In this document: positions 29,829-39,655 of the stretch, piece by piece
Position numbering within the stretch: position 1 is the first letter of the stretch
Layout of the letters: the number at the start of each line of letters is the position of its first letter
Assembly: GCF_000758305.1 (NCBI RefSeq)
Contig: NZ_CP009458.1
Coordinates: 4,030,001-4,094,000, forward strand
Source of the DNA: Cedecea neteri
GTDB lineage: Bacteria > Pseudomonadota > Gammaproteobacteria > Enterobacterales > Enterobacteriaceae
Direction of reading: 5' to 3'
Length of the DNA: 64,000 bases
Notes under the pieces: model-generated
Database searches by the model: none
Told to the model about the DNA's origin: nothing
The model's input: the letters and a program-made list of their open reading frames with translations, nothing else
Program-made: the position numbers and the translations under genes

Positions 29829-29906
29829 ACCGCAAGCCTGGGCGGTGAGTCGCCCGGGCAATTCCGTGTTAAACTGCGCCCCTTAATTTTTTCAGGGGCG
29901 TTTTTC

Positions 29907-31355
29907 ATGGCTCAATCTACTGCCGTTTATCTTCCTCAACCTTTTCTCGACGAGATTCGTGACGCACTTCCCGCCGACCAGACGCTGGAAAGCTTTATCG
30001 AATACTGCCAGCAGCCGCTGCGCCGCAGCCTGCGCGTCAATACGCTGAAGATATCCGTGGCCGACTTTCTGACGCTCGTCGCGCCTTATAACTGGCGTTT
30101 AACGCCGGTGCCGTGGTGCGAAGAAGGTTTCTGGATTGAACGTGAAGATGAAGAAACCCTGCCGCTGGGCAGCACCGCAGAGCATTTGAGTGGCCTGTTC
30201 TATATTCAGGAAGCCAGTTCAATGCTGCCCGTTGCCGCGCTGTTCGCCGACGGCAACCAGCCGCAGCGCGTGATGGACGTCGCCGCCGCACCGGGCTCAA
30301 AAACAACCCAGATTGCCGCCCGCATGAATAACACCGGCGCAATTCTTGCCAATGAATATTCCGCCAGCCGGGTAAAAGTCCTGCATGCCAACATCAGCCG
30401 CTGCGGTATCAGCAACGTGGCGCTGACGCATTTTGATGGCCGAGTATTCGGTGCCGCTCTGCCAGAATCATTCGACGCCATTCTGCTTGACGCCCCCTGC
30501 TCCGGTGAAGGCGTGGTGCGAAAAGATCCCGATGCGCTGCGTAATTGGTCGCCAGAAAGCACGACCGAAATTGCCAACACCCAGCGCGAATTGATTGAGA
30601 GCGCTTTTCATGCGCTCCGCCCCGGCGGCACGCTGGTCTACTCGACCTGCACGCTGAATCGCCAGGAAAACCAGGACGTGTGCCAGTGGCTACTGAATAC
30701 CTGGCCAGATGCAGTGGAAATAGCCTCCCTGAATGAACTTTTCCCGGAAGCAAGTCGCGCGCTAACTCCGGAAGGTTTCCTGCACGTCTTCCCACAGATT
30801 TACGACTGCGAAGGCTTTTTCGTTGCACGTTTACGCAAAACGGCCTCTATCGAGCCGCTGCCTGCCCCAGGCTATAAAGTAGGGAAATTCCCCTTCGCGC
30901 CAATGAAGGGCAAGGCCGCTACCGAACTGACCGCTGCGGCGGCAAAATCGGGTCTGGCCTGGGGTAATGAGCTGAGCTTATGGCAGCGCGATAAAGAGAT
31001 CTGGCTGTTCCCAACAGAGATTGAGCCGCTTATCGGTAAAGTGCGTTTTTCCCGCATTGGCCTGAAGCTCGCCGAACAGCACAACAAAGGCTTTCGCTGG
31101 CAGCATGAAGCCGTGGTTTCTCTGGTCAAAAGTGACAACCCGCTATGCTTCCCACTGAGCGAGCCCGAAGCCGAAGAGTGGTACCGTGGGCGAGATATCC
31201 ATCCAGAAGTGACACCGTCACGAGATGAAGTGATTGTCACTTTTCAGGGGCAACCGCTCGGTCTGGCGCGAAAAGTTGGCTCACGCCTGAAGAACAGCTA
31301 CCCAAGGGAATTAGTGCGCGACGGCAAGCTTTTCGCTGCCCCGCAGGCTGGCTGA
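29907..31355 (+). CDS. rsmF: 16S rRNA (cytosine-1407-C5)-methyltransferase RsmF
   Basis: 482 residues (E. coli 479). The Nol1/Nop2/Sun catalytic core has the SAM loop [11 protein letters not shown], the DAPCSGEG motif and the catalytic STCTLN cysteine. A C-terminal PUA-like region follows. It methylates C1407 of 16S rRNA in the 30S subunit. It follows letB by 78 bases. Confidence 0.96.
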   Translation: MAQSTAVYLPQPFLDEIRDALPADQTLESFIEYCQQPLRRSLRVNTLKISVADFLTLVAPYNWRLTPVPWCEEGFWIEREDEETLPLGSTAEHLSGLFYIQEASSMLPVAALFADGNQPQRVMDVAAAPGSKTTQIAARMNNTGAILANEYSASRVKVLHANISRCGISNVALTHFDGRVFGAALPESFDAILLDAPCSGEGVVRKDPDALRNWSPESTTEIANTQRELIESAFHALRPGGTLVYSTCTLNRQENQDVCQWLLNTWPDAVEIASLNELFPEASRALTPEGFLHVFPQIYDCEGFFVARLRKTASIEPLPAPGYKVGKFPFAPMKGKAATELTAAAAKSGLAWGNELSLWQRDKEIWLFPTEIEPLIGKVRFSRIGLKLAEQHNKGFRWQHEAVVSLVKSDNPLCFPLSEPEAEEWYRGRDIHPEVTPSRDEVIVTFQGQPLGLARKVGSRLKNSYPRELVRDGKLFAAPQAG

Positions 31356-31460
31356 AAAAATAAGCACGTTTTAAGTTGGCAATTTGTGCTGCCTTGACTA
31401 CGCTGAAATTGGGGTGACCTACTGGTCATACCACCTGCCGCAGATAACAAGGAGCCAAAG

Positions 31461-31700
31461 ATGACAAAGACCAATGTCCGGATCGGCATCTTCGAGATCG
31501 ATGATGCCGAATTACACGGTGAACAACAGGGGGATCGAACGTTAAGCATTCCCTGCAAGTCCGATCCTGACCTGTGCATGCAGCTTGATGCCTGGGATGG
31601 GGCAACCTCTATTCCCGCCGTGCTGGACGGCGAACATTCCGTACTTTACCTGCAACACTACGATCGTCAGCGCGATGCCTGGGTTATGCGCCTTGCATAA
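31461..31700 (+). CDS. yebV: YebV family protein
   Basis: 79 residues, matching E. coli YebV (78). Soluble, with conserved core IPCKSDPDLCMQLDAWD. An AAGGAG ribosome site lies upstream. Function unknown; the E. coli gene belongs to a group raised by heat or stationary phase. Confidence 0.92.
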   Translation: MTKTNVRIGIFEIDDAELHGEQQGDRTLSIPCKSDPDLCMQLDAWDGATSIPAVLDGEHSVLYLQHYDRQRDAWVMRLA

Positions 31701-31709
31701 TTCAAGATG

Positions 31710-31737
31710 AACCCGTCCCTGAGACGGGTTAATTATT
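31710..31737 (+). terminator. yebV terminator
   Basis: An 8-bp stem AACCCGTC / GACGGGTT (31710-31717 / 31723-31730) with a short AT-rich tail. Confidence 0.65.
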
Positions 31738-31796
31738 TCCCCCACTCCCTTGTGCTCCCCTACACTTAAACCAAACGAAGCGGTTCTGAGGCGCTA

Positions 31797-31988
31797 ATGT
31801 TTGCTTTGGTTTTATTTGTTTGTTACCTGGACGACGGCTGCGACGAACTGGTGCTGGAAGTCTTCACCAGCGAACGTCAGTGTCTGAGTGCAATGAGCGA
31901 ACAGCGGATGCGCCACGGCGGCTGTTACCCGGTGGAAGCATTTATCGATGGGTTCTGGCGACCTGCCCAGGAGTACAGCGACTTTTGA
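31797..31988 (+). CDS. yebW: YebW family protein
   Basis: 63 residues, same length and pattern as E. coli YebW (MFALVLFVCYLD...FWRPAQEYSDF). Possible short N-terminal hydrophobic stretch and three cysteines. Function unknown. The end lies 16 bases from the convergent acetyltransferase stop. Confidence 0.92.
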   Translation: MFALVLFVCYLDDGCDELVLEVFTSERQCLSAMSEQRMRHGGCYPVEAFIDGFWRPAQEYSDF

Positions 31989-32004
31989 GCAGGGCCAGGT
32001 GAGA

Positions 32005-32538
32005 TTAGCGATTATTCGGGCGAAGGAACATTCTTATTTGCTTCCCGTGGTACTCAACGTAGTGCTGGAAAGCAAAACCGAAGCGCTCTGCCAGGCCGAT
32101 AGAGCGCTGATTATCGTCATCAATAATGCAGCATACCGGCCCGCTGAAATTGTCATCAGCCCAGCATAAAACTGCCCTGAGCGCCTCCGCTGCATAGCCT
32201 TTACCGTGTACCGCAGGAATAAGCGACCAGCCCGCCTCCGGGTATGCCAAAGCTGGCGTGAGATTCCGTTTAGCCTCCTGAAAACCAAACGACCCCACGA
32301 ATCGCCCGCTCTGTTTTTCAAACAGCGCCCAGTAGCCATAGCCCAGCGCCTGCCAGTGGCCGATATAGCGCATCAGGCGCGCCCAGCTCATTTCACCATC
32401 CTGCGGTTTGCCGCCGCCGATAAACTTCACCATCTCCGGATCGGACCAACAGGCAACCAGTGCCTCATAGTCGTCCAGCGTAAAGTGGCGCAGGATAAGG
32501 CGTTCCGTTTCAAGACGTGGGGCTTCAGTAATCATCAT
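32005..32538 (-). CDS. GNAT-family N-acetyltransferase
   Basis: 177 residues of the RimJ/RimL-like Acetyltransf_3 group: ETERLILRHFTLDDYEAL at the N terminus and the acetyl-CoA loop VHGKGYAAEALRA. The acceptor may be a protein N terminus, an antibiotic or a small amine; it cannot be told from sequence. It starts 14 bases after the MFS gene on the same strand, suggesting an MFS-GNAT operon. Not found at this site in E. coli. Confidence 0.88.
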   Translation of the reverse strand: MMITEAPRLETERLILRHFTLDDYEALVACWSDPEMVKFIGGGKPQDGEMSWARLMRYIGHWQALGYGYWALFEKQSGRFVGSFGFQEAKRNLTPALAYPEAGWSLIPAVHGKGYAAEALRAVLCWADDNFSGPVCCIIDDDNQRSIGLAERFGFAFQHYVEYHGKQIRMFLRPNNR

Positions 32539-32552
32539 GACTCCGCTCAGTA

Positions 32553-33800
32553 TTACTCTTGTAGTCGTTGTTTAAGGCCGGATTTGCAGGCGTAAATGAT
32601 AGCGCAGAGCAGCAGGCTAAACAGCATAGTCCCCAAAAACACGCCCGCGCCGGTCAGGGTCAGCATAACGCCGCCAATCAACGGTCCCAGCGCAATGCCT
32701 AACGTCGTCAGGGTCGATGCCCCCAGGTACGCGCCACGATGCTCATCCGGTGCCAGCTGATCCAGCAAAATATTCAGGTTCGGCATCAAAATTGCCTCGC
32801 CGATGCTGAAAATAACCGTCACGCTCACCCACAACAGCGCATCCGGCGTACGGACGGACCAGAACAAAAGCTGCGAAAGCGCGAAGATAGCGCCCCCGAG
32901 CAAAATACGATTAGACAGACTCACCTGAGCCAGGAAGCGAACCAGGAAAAGCTGGGCAATAAGCACCGTACAGGCGTTCGACACCAGAATCAGCGTAATT
33001 AACTTTACGGCCGCCTCAGCGTCCAGCGTCAGCAAATAAAGCGGCACCACGGACTCATAATGTACGAAAACCACGGCGCACAACGTGCTGCAAAGCAGCG
33101 CCGCGACAAACAGTTTGTCCCGGGCGATGATCAGCATAATGTCGCGTAATCTGACCCCGGCTTTATGTTCGCTTTCGTTGGCCACCAGCTTGCCTGCAGG
33201 AATATACAGCAGGGTGTAAATAAGCAGGGGCAGATAGCTCACCGCGGTGATCACAAAAGTGCCTTTTTGCGATGTCAGCCCAAACGCGATGCCCACCAGC
33301 GGCCCGGTCACAGCCGCCACGTTCACCAAATAATAGCGAATCTGCAGTGCCAGAGCGCGACGACGGCGATCGCCCAACAAGTCACTCATCAGGGCACGTG
33401 TAGGAGGCTCTACCCAAGCAAAACAGACGCCAACAATCATTAGTCCAATGATAAATAATGCCATTCCCGTGGCCAGCCCAAGCAGAGCATAGCCAACAAA
33501 CGACAGCGCACAGCCGAGGGAAAGCACGCCCCGGCGACCTAGCTTGTCCGACAGCTGCCCGCCATACATCCCCAGCACAACCGCCAGAAGCGCGCTGCTG
33601 GTCATTGCTACGCCCACTGAGATCGGGGAGAGATGATAATTACGGGTCATGATCACCGTCATAAACGGCCAGGCCATAAAATAGCTAAAGCGAATCACCA
33701 GGGTAAAAAACAGCAGCGCAATTACCGTGGCTGGGAAGGTTTTGACCGTCGGCCAAAAACCGCGCGCAGCGTCCTCACGGACGGCATCGTTTGTCGTCAT
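32553..33800 (-). CDS. MFS transporter, 12-helix drug-exporter type
   Basis: 415 residues with about 12 membrane helices and the MFS motif A, GGQLSDKLGRRGVL, in the loop after helix 2. AGGA lies 8 bases before the ATG at 33800. The sequence recalls the YdeE/MdtH drug or peptide exporters, but substrate is unknown. The pairing with a GNAT enzyme downstream hints at export plus modification of one compound; this is inference. Inserted relative to the E. coli order. Confidence 0.88.
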   Translation of the reverse strand: MTTNDAVREDAARGFWPTVKTFPATVIALLFFTLVIRFSYFMAWPFMTVIMTRNYHLSPISVGVAMTSSALLAVVLGMYGGQLSDKLGRRGVLSLGCALSFVGYALLGLATGMALFIIGLMIVGVCFAWVEPPTRALMSDLLGDRRRRALALQIRYYLVNVAAVTGPLVGIAFGLTSQKGTFVITAVSYLPLLIYTLLYIPAGKLVANESEHKAGVRLRDIMLIIARDKLFVAALLCSTLCAVVFVHYESVVPLYLLTLDAEAAVKLITLILVSNACTVLIAQLFLVRFLAQVSLSNRILLGGAIFALSQLLFWSVRTPDALLWVSVTVIFSIGEAILMPNLNILLDQLAPDEHRGAYLGASTLTTLGIALGPLIGGVMLTLTGAGVFLGTMLFSLLLCAIIYACKSGLKQRLQE

Positions 33801-34056
33801 AAAGTGTCCTGTTATTTATCGTTATAGTGGAGGCGGGGCCGCTTACGCTGAGTAAGCGGTTAAATAGTAATAAGTTATTCCGTATTGGCTGGCAACGGAA
33901 ATGTTACTGAAATGTTTATTTCCCCAGCTTGTCGTTTAAACCGTCAGCCGGGCAGCAAAAAATAGTGGGAAATTGTGACCTGCCGCTCAAAAAATGGCAT
34001 TTCGTGCTGAGAATGTTTGGGGGCGAGCCGGCGGCTGAACGCCGCCGGTAGAATCG

Positions 34057-35577
34057 CTACAGTTTTCCGCTAAGACGCTGATGGAAATCGGCGCTGTGGG
34101 TATCCAGACCAACAATTTCGACCTGAGTCTGATAACGCTGATACCGCGTTTCAATGGCATCTAATACGGCAACCGTGGAAGCATCCCAAATTTGCGCCTG
34201 GCTCAGATCGATCACCACCCGTGCCGGGTCGTCAGCATAATGAAAATGCTCGACAAGGTCGTTGCTGCTCGCAAAGAACAGCGGCCCACGAACCCAGTAC
34301 GTCACTTCACTCCCGTCCGCTGCCAGATGCCGCTCAGCACGCACCACATGCGCAATACGACGGGCGAATAACATCATAGCGAAGATAACGCCCCCCAAAA
34401 CGCCAAGCGCCAGGTTATCGGTATAAACCGTGATCGCGACAGTGGTGAGCATCACCAGCGTTTCCGGCACCGGCATACGGCGAAGTGTAACTGGAGAGAT
34501 GCTATGCCAGTTCAACGTTTTCACCGCCACAATCATCATGATCCCGGCCAGCACCACCATCGGAATTTTCGCCATCACTTCACTCAGCACGGTGACCAGC
34601 AGTAATAATACCAGCGCAGCCGCCACGGTAGACAGCCGCGTACGCCCTCTTCCCAGCTCAACGTTGACGATGGTTTGCCCAATCATGGCGCAGCCCGCGA
34701 TGCCGCCATAAAAACCGGCGAAGATATTCGACACACCCAGCCCCCAGCATTCGCGCCGCTTGCTTGAAGGGGTATCGGTGAGATCGTCCACCAGCTTGGC
34801 CGTCAGTAAGGACTCCATCAGGCCAACAAAAGCAATACTCAACGCACAGGGCCAGATAATACGCAGCGTCTCAACGTTAAGCGGCACTATCAGTTCCGTT
34901 AATCCAGGTAAGCCGGCTTTCATCGGCCCGCTGTCACCTACCGTGGGCATTATCCATCCCATGGCGATGCTCAGCCCGGTCACAAGAACAATCGCCACCA
35001 GCGGAGAAGGCACTGATTTAAGCACTTTCGGTAACAGTAAAACGACGGCGAGCGTCACGGCGAACAGGCCCCAAACGAGAGGCGATTGCCCCCAGACATG
35101 AGGCACCTGAGCAAAGAAAATAAGAATGCCCAGTGCATTCACAAACCCGGTCATGACCGAAAGCGGGATATAACGCATCATTCGCGCCAGCCCGCTCACG
35201 CCAAACAGGATCTGGATCCCGCCCGCCAGCACCACCGCAGGCAGGATATAACCCACGCCGTACTGATGAACCATCGGAGCAATAACCAGCGCCACCGACC
35301 CGGCCGCCGCGGTGACCATTGCCGGACGGCCACCCAGAATCGACATAGCAAAACAAAGCACGATCGAGGCAATCAGGCTGACCTTCGGATCCACGCCAGC
35401 GATCAGGGAAAAAGAAATAACTTCGGGGATCAAGGCCAGCGCGGTGACGACCCCGGCAAGAACTTCGCGCTGGATTAACAGGGGGGAGCGAAGCACGGCG
35501 CGCAGGCTATTCTCATGCGCATGTTGAGCGGCAAGCTCAGTTTGATTTGTCATAGTGGGATGCAGGCTTATTGTCAT
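34057..35577 (-). CDS. SulP-family anion transporter with STAS domain
   Basis: 506 residues from the ATG at 35577. About 10-14 membrane helices carry SulP hallmarks (TGLVNALGI-like FVNALGILIFF, and SNIFAGFYGGIAG), followed by a C-terminal STAS domain (about 415-505, ending DFHQRLSGKL). Members move sulfate, bicarbonate or dicarboxylates; the anion is not predictable here. The frame also extends to a TTG at 35595, and an ATG at 35553 is possible; no start has a strong ribosome site. Not at this place in E. coli. Confidence 0.87.
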   Translation of the reverse strand: MTISLHPTMTNQTELAAQHAHENSLRAVLRSPLLIQREVLAGVVTALALIPEVISFSLIAGVDPKVSLIASIVLCFAMSILGGRPAMVTAAAGSVALVIAPMVHQYGVGYILPAVVLAGGIQILFGVSGLARMMRYIPLSVMTGFVNALGILIFFAQVPHVWGQSPLVWGLFAVTLAVVLLLPKVLKSVPSPLVAIVLVTGLSIAMGWIMPTVGDSGPMKAGLPGLTELIVPLNVETLRIIWPCALSIAFVGLMESLLTAKLVDDLTDTPSSKRRECWGLGVSNIFAGFYGGIAGCAMIGQTIVNVELGRGRTRLSTVAAALVLLLLVTVLSEVMAKIPMVVLAGIMMIVAVKTLNWHSISPVTLRRMPVPETLVMLTTVAITVYTDNLALGVLGGVIFAMMLFARRIAHVVRAERHLAADGSEVTYWVRGPLFFASSNDLVEHFHYADDPARVVIDLSQAQIWDASTVAVLDAIETRYQRYQTQVEIVGLDTHSADFHQRLSGKL

Positions 35578-35819
35578 GAACGCCGCATTTCTCAAGGAAT
35601 GCGGTCAGCGAGGCAGAAAGTGTAGCGTTGTCGCTCCAGTGATGCGAATTTTTGTGACTCACATCACTAGTCTAAATGACTCATCTGCCCAACCCTTTCG
35701 TTTGCGCAACAAATAATTAACAAGTTGAGCAAAAAACGCTGGACGGCAAGCTATCAAGGTGTGGTATGGTTTTAGCGCACAGGCCAAGCCGAAGCGTTAT
35801 GGGAAACGCTTTACGCGCA

Positions 35820-36073
35820 AGCAGGCTGGCTGGTTTCCGAATAAAAAAAAGACCGAACACGATTCCTGTATTCGGTCCAGGGAAATGGCTCTTGGGAGAG
35901 AGCCGTGCGCTAAAAGTTGGCATTAATGCAGGCTAAGTCGCCTTGCCTCTTAAGAATAGATTACCGGCGCAGGTTTTCCAGTCCGCAGCAAAAGTGGTCA
36001 GAAAAAAGGCGCAATAAAGGTGACTATTTATGCAAAAACAGCAATATCCCGTTGAGGTTATTGCTGTTTTTTT
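35820..36073 (+). ncRNA. ryeA: Antisense sRNA RyeA (SraC)
   Basis: The plus-strand transcript fully covers sdsR, as in E. coli, where RyeA is about 249 nt. It ends at a strong terminator (stem AAACAGCAATA at 36036-36046 / 36059-36069, then T). The 5' end is estimated from the E. coli length near GCAGGCTGGCTGGTTTCC. RyeA titrates SdsR and acts in a toxin/antitoxin-like way in E. coli. Confidence 0.75.
35843..35946 (-). ncRNA. sdsR: Stationary-phase sRNA SdsR (RyeB)
   Basis: Read on the minus strand, the 104 bases begin GCAAGGCGACTTAGCCTGCA and end in the hairpin GACCGAA...TTCGGTC followed by eight T. This matches E. coli SdsR as I know it. A sigma-S-type -10 (CTATTCTTAA) lies just upstream. 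SdsR, with Hfq, represses ompD, mutS and other targets. Confidence 0.95.
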
Positions 36074-36095
36074 ATGGCAAAAAATGCGTGTTTTT

Positions 36096-36440
36096 TTATT
36101 CACTGCAAAGCTTTTGCGCGCGCTCAATGAAGGGTTCGAGACTCATCTTCTGGCCTGGATGCTGCGGGTCGTCCACTTGAATAACGCTGATTGGCTGCCC
36201 GCTCGTTTTACCACTCTTGATCTGTTGCTCGGCAATGGCGTTCAGCGGGTATTGCATCAGCGTGCTTGGGTTGATGGCAAACAAGGCATTCCCCGCTCTG
36301 CAGCTCAGCATCACCTCTTCGCGGTTGAACGCCCATTTGTCTTTACCCACCTCAAACCGACTCACGGTGATAATTTGCGGGGCAGCCAGCGCAGAACCCG
36401 CGCAGGCCAGCAGCAGTAAAGTCAAAATGCTCTTTTTCAT
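36096..36440 (-). CDS. yebY: YebY family secreted protein (DUF2511)
   Basis: 114 residues from MKKSILTLL at 36440 with GAGAG upstream, matching E. coli YebY. Signal peptide (about 1-18, ending GSALA). The mature part has two cysteines and the core [19 protein letters not shown]. Last gene of yobA-yebZ-yebY; a link to copper handling is suggested only by its neighbours. Confidence 0.93.
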   Translation of the reverse strand: MKKSILTLLLLACAGSALAAPQIITVSRFEVGKDKWAFNREEVMLSCRAGNALFAINPSTLMQYPLNAIAEQQIKSGKTSGQPISVIQVDDPQHPGQKMSLEPFIERAQKLCSE

Positions 36441-36468
36441 GAATCTCTCATATAACCAGTTTGCGCCG

Positions 36469-37344
36469 TCAGAACGGCTCCCAGGTAGCATAGATGCTGA
36501 CAAGCAGCAGTACTCCTACCGATAAAATAACTTCCAGCCACGTAAGCTGAATAAATCTTCGCTGAGCATCGGCCTGAACAGCGTCAAAACGCGGCACCAG
36601 TATATAGCGGTTGATCAATGCCAGCATGACCATCACGAGCACCAGCCCAACCTTCAGCGCCAGCAATTGAAAATAGCCACTTTCCAGCGGCAGCGCCCAG
36701 CCCAGGATCAGCAAGCTATTCACCACGCCGGTCACCAGCACCGCAGCCACCGCGAGATGCCCGTAGCGCGAAAAACGCATCATTGCCGTAATCGCCGGAG
36801 TACGCCAGCGCGGCTTGTGCGCCATATGCATACAAACCAGCAAAGGCAGAAGCCCGCCTACCCACCAGCCCGCGCTCAGAAGATGAATCGCGTGATTGAT
36901 TCGTTGGAAGGCCCCCAGCGCGCCGTCGTGCATGGCGGCGTGCCCGACGCCAGCCAGCATAATCAGCTGCGCCGCGGCTAATAACAGCAATAAACCCGGC
37001 ATTGCCCGAGGCGCGATCAGCACGGCGGCCAGAGTAGCCACGCCGAGCACCAGCTGCCATATCCATACCGAACCAAAACGCGTCGTCAGGACCGCCTGCC
37101 AGACATCCGGCGAGAGAGTATCGCTCCAACCGTCTCCCATCTGGCCTGCCTGAGCCATAAATAACAGGCAGGCGCTAATCAGCGACAGCCAGACGGCAGG
37201 CCGCCACTGTGCCCTGAGGCGGCGCACAAGCACGGGCTTAAACTTTTGCGGGGCAAGCAGCGAACAACAGATGGCGCTGCCGAGCAGCACCATCAAAGCA
37301 GTGAAATGGATAAAACGCAGCGCGATGTAAAACGCCGACAGCAT
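36469..37344 (-). CDS. yebZ: CopD-family membrane protein YebZ
   Basis: 291 residues with about eight membrane helices of the CopD type (E. coli 290). Conserved histidines in [16 protein letters not shown] and [12 protein letters not shown] are candidates for copper binding. With CopC-like YobA it probably brings copper across the inner membrane; this is inferred from the CopC/CopD pairing. It lies 5 bases after yobA and 28 before yebY. Confidence 0.93.
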   Translation of the reverse strand: MLSAFYIALRFIHFTALMVLLGSAICCSLLAPQKFKPVLVRRLRAQWRPAVWLSLISACLLFMAQAGQMGDGWSDTLSPDVWQAVLTTRFGSVWIWQLVLGVATLAAVLIAPRAMPGLLLLLAAAQLIMLAGVGHAAMHDGALGAFQRINHAIHLLSAGWWVGGLLPLLVCMHMAHKPRWRTPAITAMMRFSRYGHLAVAAVLVTGVVNSLLILGWALPLESGYFQLLALKVGLVLVMVMLALINRYILVPRFDAVQADAQRRFIQLTWLEVILSVGVLLLVSIYATWEPF

Positions 37345-37349
37345 GGCGA

Positions 37350-37724
37350 TTACTTCACGGAGAAGTGATAGTTACCTTTGGTTTTGTGCCCATCGACCGA
37401 CACAACATGCCAGTCCACGGAGTAATCACCCGGTTTCAGGGCTTCTTCAACCGGCACAATCAGCTGTTTGTTGTCGGTTTCAGCAACCTTCACTTTCCCG
37501 GTTTTTACGGCTGATTTCTGTGGGCCGGTCACGGTCACGCCACTGAAGCCAGGCTCCACGCCTTCAGAGAAGTTCAGGGTCAGCGACTGCGGCGATGCGG
37601 TCACGGCAGAATCTGCCGCCGGAGACTGCTGCTTGAGGTGCGCATGCGCAAACACGGCTGGAGAAACGGCCATAGCAGCGACAAATGCCGCCACGGTTGC
37701 GATGCGGGAGGAGATGAACGCCAT
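37350..37724 (-). CDS. yobA: CopC-like periplasmic copper-binding protein YobA
   Basis: 124 residues with a signal peptide ending AVFA, so the mature protein starts [10 protein letters not shown]; an N-terminal histidine is the classic CopC copper ligand. [20 protein letters not shown] at the C terminus supplies further histidines. First gene of yobA-yebZ-yebY, divergent from holE. Confidence 0.95.
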   Translation of the reverse strand: MAFISSRIATVAAFVAAMAVSPAVFAHAHLKQQSPAADSAVTASPQSLTLNFSEGVEPGFSGVTVTGPQKSAVKTGKVKVAETDNKQLIVPVEEALKPGDYSVDWHVVSVDGHKTKGNYHFSVK

Positions 37725-37865
37725 ATTAACTATTCCTTTTTGTTATGTGTTGAGGCGGCAAGGATACCCCCGCGTCAATACCAAGTCGAGACGGGAAAAG
37801 CTATTGTTGCTTGTCATCCGGGGCGCAAAACAGTAACTTCTGCGCTGACATTGCAGGAGGATATG

Positions 37866-38096
37866 ATGAGCTACAATCTCGCCGATTTACCCCAGGAAGA
37901 AATGGATAAAGTTAACGTCGACCTTGCCGCTGCCGGCGTGGCGTTTAAAGAGCGCTATAACATGCCCGTTGTGGCCGAAATGGTGGAACGTGAGCAACCG
38001 GAACACCTGCGGACCTGGTTCCGTGAAAAGCTGATTGCCTATCGTCTGGCCTCGGTTAATCTTTCTCGTTTGCCGTATGAACCAAAGCAAAAATAA
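37866..38096 (+). CDS. holE: DNA polymerase III theta subunit
   Basis: 76 residues, identical in length to E. coli HolE, with conserved core [26 protein letters not shown] lies 5 bases before the ATG at 37866; the ATG at 37863 would be too close. Theta stabilises the epsilon proofreading subunit in the replicase core. Confidence 0.96.
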   Translation: MSYNLADLPQEEMDKVNVDLAAAGVAFKERYNMPVVAEMVEREQPEHLRTWFREKLIAYRLASVNLSRLPYEPKQK

Positions 38097-38225
38097 AAAC
38101 TTAAGAATTTTCTCTTTGATTCAAAACTAGTGCTACTCTCTTCCTTGTTCAGTTGACCACAAGCTTTGGCTCATCCCTCACGGTTGCAGGATGCAATCGT
38201 TGGATGAAAGATTAAGGAAGAACCT

Positions 38226-38954
38226 ATGCCACGCTGGAATGTTGCCGCTGCGCAATACGGTGCTGTTGCCGGAAGTTATCAGGCCAACATCGACCACCAC
38301 CTCGATTTTATTCGCTGTGCCGCCGAACAAGGCATTGATCTTCTGGTTTTCCCTCATCTCTCTTTATCCGGATTACGCCCCGATAACCACCCTCCGGCGT
38401 TTACCGATCCGCTGTTCGACCCGCTCAGCGAAGCTGCCCGCCGCTATCATATGACCGTGATCGTCGGCATGTCGCTCAGTGACGAGGCGCATAGCGCCGC
38501 CGGTATGGTCGGATTTCTGTCAGACGGGTCACGAATCGCCTGTTGCAAACGTCCCGCAGAGTCTGTCGGTATGAGCGCTCAAACACCCGTCGCACCACTT
38601 TTGGGGCAACGTTCCCGCAATATTGCCCTTGCGGTTTGCGCCCAAAGCGATGATGAAGCCTGGCCCCGAAGTGCGGCTGACATCGGAGCAGACCTTTACG
38701 CCACCGGTGCCGCGATGACGGAACTAAGCTACCAGCAAGACGAAATGTATATGCAGCGCTGGGCGCACAAATATGGTCTCACCATTTTGCAGGCCAACTA
38801 CGCCTGGTCCGGGGCTGAACTTCGCTCCGCAGGCCGCAGCGCATGTTGGGATAATTTAGGCCAGCTCGTCGTCAGGGCTGACCAGGGTGAATTGCTGGCG
38901 ATTGGCCGCCGGGACGAGAGAGGTTGGCACGGCGAGGTCATTCCTTTACGCTAG
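38226..38954 (+). CDS. yobB: Carbon-nitrogen hydrolase-fold protein YobB, altered active site
   Basis: 242 residues (E. coli YobB about 218) of the nitrilase superfamily, between holE and exoX as in E. coli. Cys138 (ALAVCAQSDD) and Lys108 (CCKRP) align with catalytic positions, but the expected glutamate in the FPE motif is His44 (VFPHLSLSG). The usual E-K-C triad is therefore incomplete and ordinary amidase activity is doubtful. Function unknown. AAGGA lies 8-9 bases before the start. Confidence 0.88.
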   Translation: MPRWNVAAAQYGAVAGSYQANIDHHLDFIRCAAEQGIDLLVFPHLSLSGLRPDNHPPAFTDPLFDPLSEAARRYHMTVIVGMSLSDEAHSAAGMVGFLSDGSRIACCKRPAESVGMSAQTPVAPLLGQRSRNIALAVCAQSDDEAWPRSAADIGADLYATGAAMTELSYQQDEMYMQRWAHKYGLTILQANYAWSGAELRSAGRSACWDNLGQLVVRADQGELLAIGRRDERGWHGEVIPLR

Positions 38955-38983
38955 TCGCCTGAAGCCTGTTAACGGAGACTGCG

Positions 38984-39655
38984 ATGCTGCGCATTATTGA
39001 TACGGAAACCTGTGGGTTACAGGGAGGCGTAGTGGAAGTTGCGTCGGTGGATATCATCGACGGCAAGATTGTAAACCCGATGAGCGATCTTGTCCGTCCT
39101 GACCGGCCGATAAGTCACCAGGCGATGGCCATCCACAAAATTACCGAAGAGATGGTGGCCGATAAACCCTGGATTGAAGAGGTCATCCCCCGCTATATGG
39201 GGAGCCCTTATTACGTGGCACACAACGCCAGTTTCGACAGCCGCATGCTGCCGGAGATGCAGGGCGACTGGATTTGCACGGTGAAGCTGGCGCGTCGCCT
39301 GTGGCCGGGCATCAAGTACAGTAACATGGGCTTGTATAAATCGCTAAAGCTGCATGTGGATACCCCCGCCGGGCTGCATCATCACCGCGCCTTGTTCGAT
39401 TGTTATATTACCGCCGCCCTGCTGTTGAGAATTATGGATGTGTCTGGCTGGAGCGCGGAAGATATGGTCACCATTACCGGGCGTCCGGCGCTGGTGACCA
39501 CCATGATGTTTGGCAAATACCGGGGCAAACGCATTGCGGAAATAGCGGAAGATGACCCGGGCTATCTTCGCTGGATGCTTAATAACATCAAGGAGCTAGC
39601 GCCGGATCTCCGCATGACGCTAAAACATTACCTGGCCGCCAGCGCGGCCGATTAA
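38984..39655 (+). CDS. exoX: Exodeoxyribonuclease X
   Basis: 223 residues (E. coli 220). DnaQ-family 3'-5' exonuclease with the DEDD residues in [18 protein letters not shown] and [12 protein letters not shown]. It degrades single-stranded DNA in mismatch repair and other pathways. Its stop overlaps the convergent ptrB stop by three bases. Confidence 0.96.
   Translation: MLRIIDTETCGLQGGVVEVASVDIIDGKIVNPMSDLVRPDRPISHQAMAIHKITEEMVADKPWIEEVIPRYMGSPYYVAHNASFDSRMLPEMQGDWICTVKLARRLWPGIKYSNMGLYKSLKLHVDTPAGLHHHRALFDCYITAALLLRIMDVSGWSAEDMVTITGRPALVTTMMFGKYRGKRIAEIAEDDPGYLRWMLNNIKELAPDLRMTLKHYLAASAAD

Noticed and set aside
29830..29852. GC hairpin between letB and rsmF.
   Set aside because: Imperfect stem with no T-run; rsmF may be read through from letB.
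34028..34048. GC-rich hairpin CCGGCGGC / GCCGCCGG after the SulP gene.
   Set aside because: No T-run on either strand, so it was not called as an intrinsic terminator, though it may still help end the message.
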